Source: Granulicella rosea (GTDB taxonomy: Bacteria; Acidobacteriota; Terriglobia; Terriglobales; Acidobacteriaceae). Taken from it: a DNA stretch of 64,000 bases. Each line of letters opens with the position of its first letter. The stretch's first letter is position 1. The notes under the pieces were generated by a model. That model saw only the letters and a program-made list of their open reading frames with translations, was not told the DNA's origin and searched no databases. Positions 38,439-47,409 of the stretch are shown here, one piece after another. The stretch spans positions 62,001 to 126,000 of the forward strand of contig NZ_FZOU01000008.1 of the NCBI RefSeq assembly GCF_900188085.1. Direction: 5' to 3'. The translations under genes and the position numbers were made by a program.

Positions 38439-41400
38439 ATGGATAGTCAGCGCTGGGCCAACATCGATACGATCTTCCACGCCGTCCTCGAAGCTCCCGC
38501 CGAGGACCGGGGCGTCGTGCTCGACACCATGACCCGCCACGACCGCACCCTCCGCCCCGAGGTCGAACGGCTTCTCCGCGCCGACAGCGAGGCGGACGGC
38601 TATCTCGACGCCATCGACATCCCCCTGCACATCCTCGACGTCGCCGGCGCCGCGCTCCGTCCCGGCGACCTGCTCGGCAACCGCTTCCGCATCGTCGAGG
38701 AGATCGCCGAAGGCGGCATGGGACACGTCTTCCGCGCCTTCGACAACGAGCTCGGCATCGAGATCGCCCTCAAGGTCATCCGCCCCGAGATCGCCTCCAG
38801 CCCCGAGGCCATCGCGCGCTTCCGCCAGGAGGTGCTGCTCGCCCGCAGCATCAGCGACCCGCACATCTGCCGCACCTTCGACATCGACCGCGCCAAGATC
38901 GATACCGGCCACGGCGCGGGAGAGATCGTCTTCCTCACCATGGAGTTCCTGCACGGCGAGACCCTCGCCGCACGCATCAAACGCACCGGGCGACTGCCGC
39001 TCGACGTCGCCGCCAACTTCGCCGGCCAGATCGGCGAAGCTCTCCGCGCCGCCCACAAGCTCAACATCGTCCACCGCGACATGAAGCCTTCGAACATCAT
39101 GATCGTCTCCAGCGAGACGGACCCCAGCGCGCCGCCCCGCGTCGTCGTGATGGACTTCGGCCTCGCCCGCCTGGCGCCCGTCGCCAGGCCCGACGGCAAG
39201 TCGATGCTCACCGGCACGAACCGTCCGCTCGGCACCATTGGCTACATGGCGCCCGAGCAGCTCGAAGGCGCGCCCGTCTCCCCCGCCACCGACCTCTACG
39301 CACTCGGCCTCATCCTCTTCGAAATGGTCACCGCCGAGCGCATCTTCCCCGCGCGCGACCTGCTCAGCGACGTCGCCCATCGCATCAAGGGTCCGGCGCC
39401 TTCGCCCCGCGCCCACACCGCCGGCCTGCCCGAGAGCTGGTGCCGCGCCATCGAGGCCTGCCTTCAGACCTCACCCGCAGACCGGCCGCAGGAGGTCGAC
39501 CAGGTGCTCGCCCTGATCGCCGGCCGGCCATCTACTTATAAGCCCCAAACCGGCGGCGCCGGACGCTGGAGACAGCCCGCGCTCATCGCCACGATTTGCA
39601 TCCTCGCCGTGTCCCTTTTCGTCGCTGGATTCCGCCTTTATAAGACAAGAGCCAATACAGGCGTTGCCCCCGGAGCCCTCGTCTACCTGCCGCAGGTACG
39701 CAACGAGACGGGCGATCGCACGCTCGACAGCCTTACGGAACTGCTTCGCGCCGGCCTCACCCAGTCGGCTCAGATCAACCTCCTCGACCAGGGGCGCGCC
39801 GGAGACATCATGCAGCAGATGAAGAAAAGCCCGGCCGACGCACCCGACCAGCCCACGGCGCGCGAGATCGCCATGCGCGCCGGCGCCGCGCGCATCGTCT
39901 TCGCCACCATCCGGGGCGCGAACGGCGGCTACAACCTCGACGTCGACCTGCAGGAGCCGGACACCACCCCGCAGCACTACCGCCATCGCTGGACCCGGAC
40001 CTTTGCCTGGCGCGCCGCCGCCCCCGGCAGCTCCGCCACGATGGCGCCCGAGCTGCTCTCCACCGTGCGCGACGCCAACGACTGGATCCGCCAGCAGTCC
40101 GGCGAATCCGGCGAGACCATCGCCAACCTGAACACTCCGCCCGAGGACGTCACCACCGGCAACTGGCAGGCGCTGGCCGAGTTCGCCGACGCCCAGCGCC
40201 TGAAGTCCCAGCACAAGCAGGCCGAGGCGATCTACGCGCTCCAGAAGGCCATCCAGATCGATCCCGGCTTCGCCCTCGCCTACGCCACGCTGGGCGACAA
40301 CCTCGTCGCGATGAGCCGCCCCATCGAGGGCTACCAGGCCTACCAGAGCGCCCTGAACGCAGGCGCCGGCCAGCGCCTCTCGCGCAAGGAACGCGACTTC
40401 ATCCAGGGCAGCTTCGCCTCCGATACCCGCGACTACACCACCGCGCTCGAGGCCTTCCGCGACTACAGCGCCTTCTACCAGAACGACTCCGTCGCGTGGT
40501 ACTCGCAGGCCTTTCCGCTGCTCATGCTGGACCGGCCCGAAGAGGCAATCCAGGCAGCCCTGCGCGCCAGCTCGCTCCATGACCACAAGCTGAGCGGAGC
40601 CAACGAGCTGGCCCAGAACTACATCCTGCTGGGCGACTTCGACGCCGAGCGTCAGTGGACAAACAGCCTGCGCAAGGACGGCCGCATCGACGCGGCCAAC
40701 TTCGTCGACGCCGTCGGCGCCTTCGTCGAACGCCGCTACGACGAGAGCATGCGCCTGTTCCAGACCCTGAAGACCGTGCCTTCGCTTACCTACCGGCACA
40801 TCGCCTACTCCGGTCCGGCGCGCCTCTTCGCCGAACGCGGCGACGACCCCGCCGCCCTGCGCGTCCTCGCCGAACAGGAGACCGCGCTCGCCGCCGTCGA
40901 AAGCAAGACCGAAAAGGCCAGCCGCTCCATCGACCGGGGCTACATCCTCTGCCGGATGCGCCGTTTCGACGCCTGCCTCGACGAGCTCCGGCAGGCCGTC
41001 GCGACCGATCCCAGCCCCGAGGTCATTCTCTGGGCCAGCGCCATCTACGGCGGAGCCATTCCGCGCATGCCGGCCCCGCTCGCCAGACGCGCGCTCGACA
41101 ATCTGACCGCAATGGAAAACGCGCTGCCGAAGCAGGATATCGGCGTCATCTACACGCTCGCGCGCCTGCGGGTTCGCGGCGAAATCGAGCTCGCGAACGG
41201 ACGGACGCAGGAGGCCCTCGCCGCCTTCCGCAAGGCCGACGCGCTCGACGCGCCCTTGCGCGCACGCGAGTATCTCGCCCGCGCCTACCGGATCGCGGCC
41301 GCGCACGAGACCGGCGACGCGGCCACGCAACTCCAGGAAGAGGCGTTGAAGGCATACGGCCGCGCGGCTCTTCGCCCCCGCGCCGTCTGGCGCCGTTTCG

Positions 41401-41546
41401 CCGAGTATCCCCCAGGTTTTGCGGCAGATGAGATGCAGGACTTTGTCGATCTGGCAAAGGCCATGCATCGCGATGACGCGAATCGACAGAACGTGGAAGC
41501 CGTTCTCGCCGGGCTACGCGGTTCGGCCCCTTTGTCGAAGCAGTAA
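38439..41546 (+). CDS. Ser/Thr protein kinase with membrane segment and TPR region
   Basis: A 1,035-residue PknB-type kinase. Residues 80-355 carry the kinase: glycine loop AEGGMGHVF, Lys112 in ALKVI, HRDMKPSN (catalytic Asp214), DFGLAR (Asp239) and MAPEQL, all intact. A single membrane segment spans about 381-400 (ALIATICILAVSLFVAGFRL), placing the kinase in the cytoplasm and the C-terminal part outside. That part includes a region resembling the FlgO/TolB-like domain (PQVRNETGDRTLDSLTELLRAGL) and many TPR-like helices from about 575 (AEAIYALQKAIQIDPGFALAYATLG). The N-terminal 70 residues match the leader seen in sigma-linked kinases. It probably senses an envelope signal and phosphorylates the upstream ECF factor; the target is inferred from context. 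Confidence 0.9.
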   Translation: MDSQRWANIDTIFHAVLEAPAEDRGVVLDTMTRHDRTLRPEVERLLRADSEADGYLDAIDIPLHILDVAGAALRPGDLLGNRFRIVEEIAEGGMGHVFRAFDNELGIEIALKVIRPEIASSPEAIARFRQEVLLARSISDPHICRTFDIDRAKIDTGHGAGEIVFLTMEFLHGETLAARIKRTGRLPLDVAANFAGQIGEALRAAHKLNIVHRDMKPSNIMIVSSETDPSAPPRVVVMDFGLARLAPVARPDGKSMLTGTNRPLGTIGYMAPEQLEGAPVSPATDLYALGLILFEMVTAERIFPARDLLSDVAHRIKGPAPSPRAHTAGLPESWCRAIEACLQTSPADRPQEVDQVLALIAGRPSTYKPQTGGAGRWRQPALIATICILAVSLFVAGFRLYKTRANTGVAPGALVYLPQVRNETGDRTLDSLTELLRAGLTQSAQINLLDQGRAGDIMQQMKKSPADAPDQPTAREIAMRAGAARIVFATIRGANGGYNLDVDLQEPDTTPQHYRHRWTRTFAWRAAAPGSSATMAPELLSTVRDANDWIRQQSGESGETIANLNTPPEDVTTGNWQALAEFADAQRLKSQHKQAEAIYALQKAIQIDPGFALAYATLGDNLVAMSRPIEGYQAYQSALNAGAGQRLSRKERDFIQGSFASDTRDYTTALEAFRDYSAFYQNDSVAWYSQAFPLLMLDRPEEAIQAALRASSLHDHKLSGANELAQNYILLGDFDAERQWTNSLRKDGRIDAANFVDAVGAFVERRYDESMRLFQTLKTVPSLTYRHIAYSGPARLFAERGDDPAALRVLAEQETALAAVESKTEKASRSIDRGYILCRMRRFDACLDELRQAVATDPSPEVILWASAIYGGAIPRMPAPLARRALDNLTAMENALPKQDIGVIYTLARLRVRGEIELANGRTQEALAAFRKADALDAPLRAREYLARAYRIAAAHETGDAATQLQEEALKAYGRAALRPRAVWRRFAEYPPGFAADEMQDFVDLAKAMHRDDANRQNVEAVLAGLRGSAPLSKQ

Positions 41547-41612
41547 CCATGGAGCGGCGCCCCCGCTCTCCCAGCTCTCACTGCACCTCTCAACCCGCAC
41601 CAGGAGATTCCA

Positions 41613-42053
41613 ATGTCTGCCTTTTCCTACAGCAGCACCCCCAGCGCCGCCCAGGGTTCCTACGCGATGACGACCGGCAACTCGGCGCCGGCCTTCCTCG
41701 TCTGGCTCTTCCTCGTCACCCAGCCCGCCTTCATCGATGCACTCGAGGGAGTCACCGATCCGGACGGACCCTTCAAGCTCGTCTTCCAGGATCCCAAGGG
41801 CAGCGCGATCAGCCTCGAGGATCTCGCCACCCTCGTCAACCTCACACCCGAATCGGTGCGCCACATCCTGCGCGTCGGCTATCTGAAAGCGCCCGACCGC
41901 GCCGCCGCCAAGACCGCCTTCACCTACGCCTCCGCCCAGTTCGAGTCGGTGGTCGAATCGGTCACCCCCATGTACGACCCGACCGAGTGTGGCCGCGTCG
42001 GCGGCCTCACCCTGCTGGCGAAGTCCGGCGCTGCCGTCAACCCGGCATCCTGA
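41613..42053 (+). CDS. Hypothetical protein, small, downstream of kinase
   Basis: A 146-residue protein I do not recognise. An AGGAG site 7 bp before the ATG and the hairpin after its stop support a real gene. It starts with a low-complexity serine-rich stretch, has a hydrophobic segment (APAFLVWLFLVTQPAFI) and then a soluble part with LEDLATLVNLTPESVRHILRVGYLKAP, which could form a small helix-turn-helix-like bundle. It lies 66 bp after the kinase on the same strand, so it may belong to the sigma-kinase unit as a target or adaptor. No catalytic motif is seen. Confidence 0.65.
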   Translation: MSAFSYSSTPSAAQGSYAMTTGNSAPAFLVWLFLVTQPAFIDALEGVTDPDGPFKLVFQDPKGSAISLEDLATLVNLTPESVRHILRVGYLKAPDRAAAKTAFTYASAQFESVVESVTPMYDPTECGRVGGLTLLAKSGAAVNPAS

Positions 42054-42059
42054 TCCATC

Positions 42060-42092
42060 CGGGCGGGAGCAAGCACATGCTTCTCCCGCCCG
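42060..42092 (+). terminator. GC-rich hairpin after hypothetical gene
   Basis: CGGGCGGGAG and CTCCCGCCCG are perfect reverse complements, with an inner AAGC/GCTT stem between them. There is no T-run, so it is at best a weak intrinsic terminator. Confidence 0.55.
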
Positions 42093-42278
42093 ATCCTCCG
42101 CGCCGCGAAGCTGCGGGAGCGTTTTCCTCTGCGGCATAGCCACCGGCGTGCCTGCCCTGTTGTACAACTTGGCGCCGGACGCTGAGCTTAGCAAAATAAA
42201 TTCCGGCCGCGTGTCCCTTTTTGGCACTGCCTCTCGCTTCAACAGTTAGAGGCAATCCACGCAAGGGAGACGCGCCCC

Positions 42279-43331
42279 ATGAAAATCAGCTCCGATCTCA
42301 TCTTCCAGCTCATCGATCATCTCTACGCCGCGCCCACATCCGCCAACGCCTGGGAAGCCTTCCTCGCCCAGCTCAACCAGCTCTGCGGCAGCGACCAGGT
42401 CTATCTCCGGCTGCCCGCCGACGCCCAGATCCACCCGGTCGCCCAGCAGCCCTCGGCCGACCAGCACCTGCTCCAGACCGTCTTCACCAACGGCCCCGTC
42501 TCGCCCGGCCGCTACCTCGCCGCCGGACCGCGCGGCCCACTGCTACCCCACGCCACCGGCCTCGCGCTCGCCCGTGCACAGGCTCGCGGACCCTTTCCCG
42601 AAGAGGCCATCCAGCTCCTCGCCGCCATCCGCCCGCATCTTGCCCGCGCGGTCGAGCAGCAGTTGGACCGCCAGCGCGCCGCGCAACAGGACGTCCTGAG
42701 CCGTCGCCCGGCCGTCTCGCCCCTCGGCTGGTTTCCCGCGCTCTTCGACATCCCCGTCATCGCGCTCGACCGCTGCTGCGCCGTCGCCGAGGTCAGCCCC
42801 GCGGCGCGCCTCGTGCTCGAGCAGGGCGGCCTCCGCGTCGCCGGCGCCACACTCACCACCGACGACGCCGAAGAAGAGATTCTGCTGCGGCAGCTCCTCG
42901 CGCAGGCCGGACCGCTTACCCGCAGCCAGGTTGCGGCGGACCCGCAGTTCGGCGGCACGGCGCTCTTCTCCCGCGCCAACTCTTTGCCGCCTCTGCGCGT
43001 CGTCCTCATGCGGCTCGGCGCGCCAGCCACGGCCGACGGCCCCACCGCGCTGCTCTTCCTGCAGTCGCCCGCCCAGCGCCCGTTCCCACGCTCGGCCCAG
43101 CTTCGCAGCCTCTACTGCCTCAACCCCACCGAGCTCCGCCTGGTCGACCAGCTCGCCAGCGGACGCAAGGTCAAAGAGGCCGCCAGCGCCCTGCGACTCA
43201 CCGAAAACACCACCCGCTTTCACCTCAAGGAGGTCTTCCGCAAGATGGAGGTCAACAGCCAGACCGAGCTGCTACGGACCGTCCTCTCGATCCCCGGCTA
43301 CATCGACAGCACGCGCTCCATCGCCGTCTGA
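42279..43331 (+). CDS. LuxR-type transcriptional regulator
   Basis: A 350-residue regulator with a C-terminal LuxR helix-turn-helix (LNPTELRLVDQLASGRKVKEAASALRLTENTTRFHLKEVFRKMEVNSQTELLRTVLS, about residues 282-338). The N-terminal 270 residues have no recognised sensor but resemble other acidobacterial and proteobacterial LuxR proteins with a PAS/GAF-like region (WFPALFDIPVIALDRCCAVAEVSPAARLVLE). AAGGGAGA lies 10 bp before the start. It stands alone; its targets are unknown. The gene is followed by a 338-bp region with terminators. Confidence 0.85.
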   Translation: MKISSDLIFQLIDHLYAAPTSANAWEAFLAQLNQLCGSDQVYLRLPADAQIHPVAQQPSADQHLLQTVFTNGPVSPGRYLAAGPRGPLLPHATGLALARAQARGPFPEEAIQLLAAIRPHLARAVEQQLDRQRAAQQDVLSRRPAVSPLGWFPALFDIPVIALDRCCAVAEVSPAARLVLEQGGLRVAGATLTTDDAEEEILLRQLLAQAGPLTRSQVAADPQFGGTALFSRANSLPPLRVVLMRLGAPATADGPTALLFLQSPAQRPFPRSAQLRSLYCLNPTELRLVDQLASGRKVKEAASALRLTENTTRFHLKEVFRKMEVNSQTELLRTVLSIPGYIDSTRSIAV

Positions 43332-43579
43332 GAAAACAGTTACCCACCAAACCCGAGGAAAGTTCCTCCCGAATGGGAGCTAGGCGGCGCTGCCGGCTCC
43401 ACGTAACGTACATCCATCCCGATTCGGTTTTCACAAGGTCGAGATCACCGGCGTGCAGCAAGCACAGAGCCCCACTTGGGCACGCCGACTGTTTCGCTTT
43501 GCGCCAACGCGTCGTACCGATCGCCAGCGCCAACTGCTGGGGGGCAAGCCAGCGCGAGTGCGGTCGTCCGCAGGGCCAC

Positions 43580-43616
43580 GCTCCAGTCTCCACGTCGAGA
43601 CTGGAGCAATTTTTTT
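43580..43616 (+). terminator. Rho-independent terminator, plus strand
   Basis: GCTCCAGTCTC (43580-43590), loop cacgtc, GAGACTGGAGC (43597-43607), then aattttttt. The stem is perfect over 11 bp. Confidence 0.92.
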
Positions 43617-43621
43617 CCGCG

Positions 43622-43655
43622 AAAAAAGCCCCCACCGCCCAGAGGCGATGAGGGC
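43622..43655 (-). terminator. Rho-independent terminator, minus strand (GH51)
   Basis: Read on the minus strand: GCCCTCATCGCC, TCTG, GGCGGTGGGGGC and a run of six T. It lies 15 bp after the GH51 stop codon. Confidence 0.88.
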
Positions 43656-43669
43656 CACGAGACAACCTC

Positions 43670-45583
43670 TTACTTCGTCGAAAGCTCCAGCACCTGGATC
43701 GAGTAACCCGGCATCGTGTGCGTGAAGCTCGCTCCGGCGATCTTTTCCGACGTCTTCACCGGCAAGATGCGCGTCGGATCGGTCAGCGTGTTCGTCTCCG
43801 CCAGGTTGCTCCCCACCAGCGACACCAGCTCCGCCGTCTTACCCACCGAACCCGCGCCATCCAGCTTCACATCCACCGTCTGCCGCGCGGACGAGGCGTT
43901 CACCAGCTTCAAAAACACCTTGCCCGAAGCCGCATCGCGCGTCACCGAGTAGAAGAACCGCGACGTGCCGCCCGTGCTCGTCGAGGTTGGAACCTCCGTG
44001 CCGAGATACTGGCCGAACATCGTCTGCGCATAAAAGCTCGGCGCGCCGTAGCTGGTCATCGCGTCGTAGCCGATCAGGTTCGACTCCCACTGCATGCCGC
44101 CCGGATTCACGTTGACGAACAGCGGCGCATACGACGCCATCACGATCAGGTCGCTGTTCCGCTCCATGCCGGTCATCCACGCCGCATCGCCCAGCGCGGC
44201 GCCGAAGTTGGTCGTCGGACCGCCCTCGCGCGTCGCCCACTCACCCACGAAGATCTTCGGCCCGTTGCGATCGACCGTATCGTAGTGCTTGACATCGTCG
44301 AAGAACTCGTCCGCACGCTTGTAGTAGTGATCGTCCAGCACGTCCGGCTTGAACTTCTTCAGCGGAGCGGTCGCGATCAGTTGGAACTGCGTCGGATACT
44401 TCGCCTTGATCGCCTTGTAAAACTGCTGATACCGCGCCTCGTAGCTGCCCGACTTATCGAACCAGTCCTCGTTGCCGATCTCGATATACTTCACCGGAAA
44501 CGGCGCCGGATGACCCAGCTTCGCGCGCACCGCGCCCCACTTCGTCGACGCGTCGCCGGTCACGAACTCGATCTCATCGAGCGCATCGTCGACAAACGGC
44601 GCAAGCTGCGGTCCCGGATGAATGTGGTCGCCCCGCAGCGAGTAGCCCGCGTAGACTGCCAGCACCGTGTCGATCTTGAGATCTTCGGTCCACTCCAGAA
44701 ATTCGAGCAGGCCCATGCCATCCGAAGACTGATAGCCCCAGGGGCTCGGATGCGTCGGCCGGTCGACCTCCGGACCGATCGTCGTCTTCCAGTCGAAGCG
44801 CTCATCGATCAGGTTGCCTTCCAGATAGTTGCCGCCGGGCAGCCGCAGGAACTTCGGCTTCATCTCGGCCATCTTTTCCATGATGTCCGGCCGGTTGCCG
44901 TTCTCGCGATTCTTGTAGGTCGGCGGAAACAGCGAGACCATGTCGATCCACAGCTTGCCCGCATGCCCGACCGTCAGCAGCAGATGCGCCTGCGCGGTCG
45001 GCTCGATCCCGCCCGTCGTCAGGGTAAAGTCGTGCTTCGCCCAGCTTTTCGTCAGGCCCGCCACGGTCGCCGAAGCCAGCGTCTTGCCCGTGCGGTCGTC
45101 GATCAGCGAGGCGGTCAGCGGGCCCAGATCGGCATCGGTCTTGGCATAGAGCGAACCCTTGTACGTCGTCTTCGGACGCACCGGCATGCCCCAGTAACCC
45201 TCGTTCCGGACGCCCGCCGGATTCTCCGCGTCGGCCTTGCCAATCTCGATCAGCAGGCTGTGCTGCAACGCCTCCGACGGGCCGGTCAGCGCGTCGATCT
45301 TCATCGTCGCCTGCGCATTGCCCATGTGCTCGATGTTCCAGTGCGCCACGCCGCCGAAGCCATGATCCTGAAACGTCCGGTTGCGCACCATCTCCGCATA
45401 CAGCCCGCCGTCGTAGGAGTAGTTGATCTCCTCGGTCATCAACCCGTAGAGCGTGGGGCTGACGGCATGGGCCGGCTTGTCCAGTTGAATGCTGACGGTT
45501 GCGTTCTGCGCCTGAACCAGCGTCGCCGCCAGCGCAAGCGACGCCACGGCGGAGTAGATCGAAGACTTGGAAGTACGGGACAT
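43670..45583 (-). CDS. GH51 alpha-L-arabinofuranosidase, secreted
   Basis: A 637-residue glycoside hydrolase family 51 enzyme that cleaves terminal arabinofuranose from arabinan or arabinoxylan. The start at 45583 has AAGGAG upstream and gives a signal peptide ending LVQAQ. An N-terminal opening (AHAVSPTLYGLMTEEINYSYDGGLYAEM) and a carbohydrate-binding CBM4/9-like stretch (about 60-220) precede the catalytic barrel. The acid/base is Glu372 in EIGNED and the nucleophile Glu448 in VGEWATREG. The C-terminal beta-domain ends MPGYSIQVLELSTK. It is 89 bp downstream of a GH28 gene on the same strand, with a GTTTAC operator-like site in the gap, and just before a perfect terminator. Confidence 0.93.
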   Translation of the reverse strand: MSRTSKSSIYSAVASLALAATLVQAQNATVSIQLDKPAHAVSPTLYGLMTEEINYSYDGGLYAEMVRNRTFQDHGFGGVAHWNIEHMGNAQATMKIDALTGPSEALQHSLLIEIGKADAENPAGVRNEGYWGMPVRPKTTYKGSLYAKTDADLGPLTASLIDDRTGKTLASATVAGLTKSWAKHDFTLTTGGIEPTAQAHLLLTVGHAGKLWIDMVSLFPPTYKNRENGNRPDIMEKMAEMKPKFLRLPGGNYLEGNLIDERFDWKTTIGPEVDRPTHPSPWGYQSSDGMGLLEFLEWTEDLKIDTVLAVYAGYSLRGDHIHPGPQLAPFVDDALDEIEFVTGDASTKWGAVRAKLGHPAPFPVKYIEIGNEDWFDKSGSYEARYQQFYKAIKAKYPTQFQLIATAPLKKFKPDVLDDHYYKRADEFFDDVKHYDTVDRNGPKIFVGEWATREGGPTTNFGAALGDAAWMTGMERNSDLIVMASYAPLFVNVNPGGMQWESNLIGYDAMTSYGAPSFYAQTMFGQYLGTEVPTSTSTGGTSRFFYSVTRDAASGKVFLKLVNASSARQTVDVKLDGAGSVGKTAELVSLVGSNLAETNTLTDPTRILPVKTSEKIAGASFTHTMPGYSIQVLELSTK

Positions 45584-45598
45584 GCAGGCTCCTTTGAG

Positions 45599-45611
45599 AT
45601 AACGTTTACCA
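45599..45611. promoter_or_regulatory. LacI-type operator candidate before GH51
   Basis: GATAACGTTTACC at 45599-45611, 16 bp upstream of the GH51 start. The central CG with AA/TT flanks is the usual LacI-family operator core, and the same AACGTTTAC occurs before araA. Confidence 0.55.
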
Positions 45612-45672
45612 TACGTCATCGAGCCTTCGCATGGCTAGTCTGTTCAAGGAAAAATTTCTATGCCTCAGGCCC

Positions 45673-47070
45673 CTACGCCACCACCACAGCCTTCTGCGCA
45701 TCCGGAAACGCAGCCTCGCCGTTGAAGTTCTCCATCTTCAGCGCCTGCACGTCGCTTGCCTCGAGAGCGCTCGACCAGTACTTCTCCGGATGATCGCCCC
45801 ACTTCACCACGCAGTCCTTCACCAGCACCTTGTTGCCGTGGCGGATCGAGAACGCCGGCGTATCGTGCGTCTCCAGTCCGTCGCCGGCCACAGGGCGGTT
45901 GTCGAACTTGCCGCCCTCGTAGTCGGTCCACTTGTCGATCGTGATCTCGACCTTTTCGAGGACCACGTCCTCGACCGGCTGCTCCTTCTGCCCGTCGATC
46001 CGCGCGCTATTCTCCGCGCGCGCCCGGATATTGCGCAGGCGGACGTCCTTCAGCGTGCCCACCTTACCGTCCGCCGTCTCCGGCCACGCCGTAATCGAGA
46101 TCGCCTCGCCCCATCCCCGCCACCGGTCCGCATGGTGCTCGGCCGCGACGATGTCGATATCGCGAAACTCGATATCCTCAATGTTTCCCGCATGCCGGTG
46201 CGCGATCGTAGGCCCGCGCCCCACCGCGACCAGCCTGCAGTGCTCGAACAGAACCTTCGAGATATCGCCGAAGCTCTCCGTCCCGACCTTCAACCCGCTC
46301 TCCCGCGAGACCACCACGCAGTTGTGGACCGCGATGCCCCGGCTCACGCCGAAGTCCTCCTTCTGCTCACTCGCCTTCACCACGATCGAGTCGCCACCGC
46401 CCACCAGGTCGCAGCCCTGAATCAACACCTCGCGGCTCCGGTCGGCCACGATCCCGTCGCAGTCCGGCACGTTCATGTAGTTGCGAATCTGCAGCTTATC
46501 CACCAGCACCCGCTCGCAGCCCAGCATGTAAAGCCCCGACTGCGGCGCGCGCCCGAAGTTCACATTCGAGATCTCCAGGTCCTTCGTGCGCAGCAGCGAG
46601 AACATGCGCGGACGAAACGCCTTCGGCGCCCAGCGCTCGTCGTTCGGATCGTAGTCCGTCATGAAGAGCCGCGCCTGCCCGTCGAGCGAGCCGCCGCTGG
46701 AGGTAATCTTCAACCCCTGCGCGCCGTCCGCGTTCAGCATCCCCGGCAGCTTGTAGTCCGCCGGATCGGTGTTCGCCACCAGCGTCGCCCCGTTGCCAAA
46801 GTGAAACTCGATGCCCGACTTCAACAGCAGCGAGCCGCAGAGAAACCGCTTTCCGTCCGGCAGGATGACGCGTCCGCCGCCCTGCGCCGCCGCCGTGTCG
46901 ATGGCCTTCTGCACCGCCGCGGTGTCGACCGTGGCGCCGTCGCCCACCGCGCCGTACTTCATCACGTTGTACTCCGCCCCGCCCTGCATCCCGGGAAAGG
47001 CGTACCGCGGGCTCGCCAGCGCCGCCAGACTCACACCACCTGCGTAGAGAAACCTTCTCCGCGTCGTCAT
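45673..47070 (-). CDS. GH28-like beta-helix protein with altered catalytic motifs
   Basis: A 465-residue protein of the GH28/pectate-lyase superfamily. The start at 47070 has GAGGAAG upstream and gives a Tat-like leader, MTTRRRFLYAGGVSLAALAS. The fold opening NVMKYGAVGDGATVDT matches GH28, but the catalytic NTDGID is replaced by DCDGIVADRS and DGDD by VGGGDSIVVKA; the GHG motif is absent (RESGLKVGTES). It may be an inactive or differently specialised family member. A GH51 arabinofuranosidase gene lies downstream and a divergent GH115 alpha-glucuronidase upstream, so a role on arabinoxylan or pectin side chains is plausible. Confidence 0.75.
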   Translation of the reverse strand: MTTRRRFLYAGGVSLAALASPRYAFPGMQGGAEYNVMKYGAVGDGATVDTAAVQKAIDTAAAQGGGRVILPDGKRFLCGSLLLKSGIEFHFGNGATLVANTDPADYKLPGMLNADGAQGLKITSSGGSLDGQARLFMTDYDPNDERWAPKAFRPRMFSLLRTKDLEISNVNFGRAPQSGLYMLGCERVLVDKLQIRNYMNVPDCDGIVADRSREVLIQGCDLVGGGDSIVVKASEQKEDFGVSRGIAVHNCVVVSRESGLKVGTESFGDISKVLFEHCRLVAVGRGPTIAHRHAGNIEDIEFRDIDIVAAEHHADRWRGWGEAISITAWPETADGKVGTLKDVRLRNIRARAENSARIDGQKEQPVEDVVLEKVEITIDKWTDYEGGKFDNRPVAGDGLETHDTPAFSIRHGNKVLVKDCVVKWGDHPEKYWSSALEASDVQALKMENFNGEAAFPDAQKAVVVA

Positions 47071-47224
47071 GGTCTTATCTTCCTCGTTCCGATCTCCATC
47101 CACAAGCGGAGGAAAAGTGGCAGAAATCACTCAACGCCGAAGCGCCCCGCTCTCTGCGGAGACAACGCTAACTTAGCTATACTGGCGGAGCGTTCGGACG
47201 CGGTCGTCTTTGCCTCTCCTGTTT

Positions 47225-47246
47225 GTCATCCTCGAAGAGGATCTGC
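47225..47246. repeat. Dispersed repeat, 'cctcgaagagg' type
   Basis: gtcatcctcgaagaggatct followed by gc. A reverse-complement copy with one change lies at 60654-60678 just before ruvX. Confidence 0.6.
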
Positions 47247-47311
47247 TCTTGTCTTTGCCTCTTGGTATGCCAGAGCTTCAGAGTCGCCGCTTCCGCGAAG
47301 ACCTTACCTCA

Positions 47312-47365
47312 GCGGCTGAAGCCGCGTTGAAAATGCAGCACTTCTGGTACGGCTGAAGCCGTACC
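47312..47365. repeat. CGGCTGAAGCCG palindromic repeats
   Basis: GCGGCTGAAGCCGC at 47312-47325, and the perfect palindrome GGTACGGCTGAAGCCGTACC at 47346-47365. These are REP-like elements; the second is 45 bp before the GH115 start. Confidence 0.6.
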
Positions 47366-47409
47366 CTCAAGCAAAACGGACTTTCTCCAGCCCCATCCAA
47401 GGTCGCCGC

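Larger units (their letters stand above)
43332..43669. other. Intergenic region between convergent genes, two terminators
   Basis: 338 bp. The first 240 bp show nothing I can name; the last 80 bp hold a plus-strand terminator and a minus-strand terminator back to back. Confidence 0.6.
47071..47409. other. Divergent intergenic region, GH28-like / GH115
   Basis: 339 bp. It carries a dispersed repeat (gtcatcctcgaagaggatct at 47225), a GCGGCTGAAGCCGC element at 47312-47325, and the palindrome at 47346-47365. No gene is supported. Confidence 0.55.
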
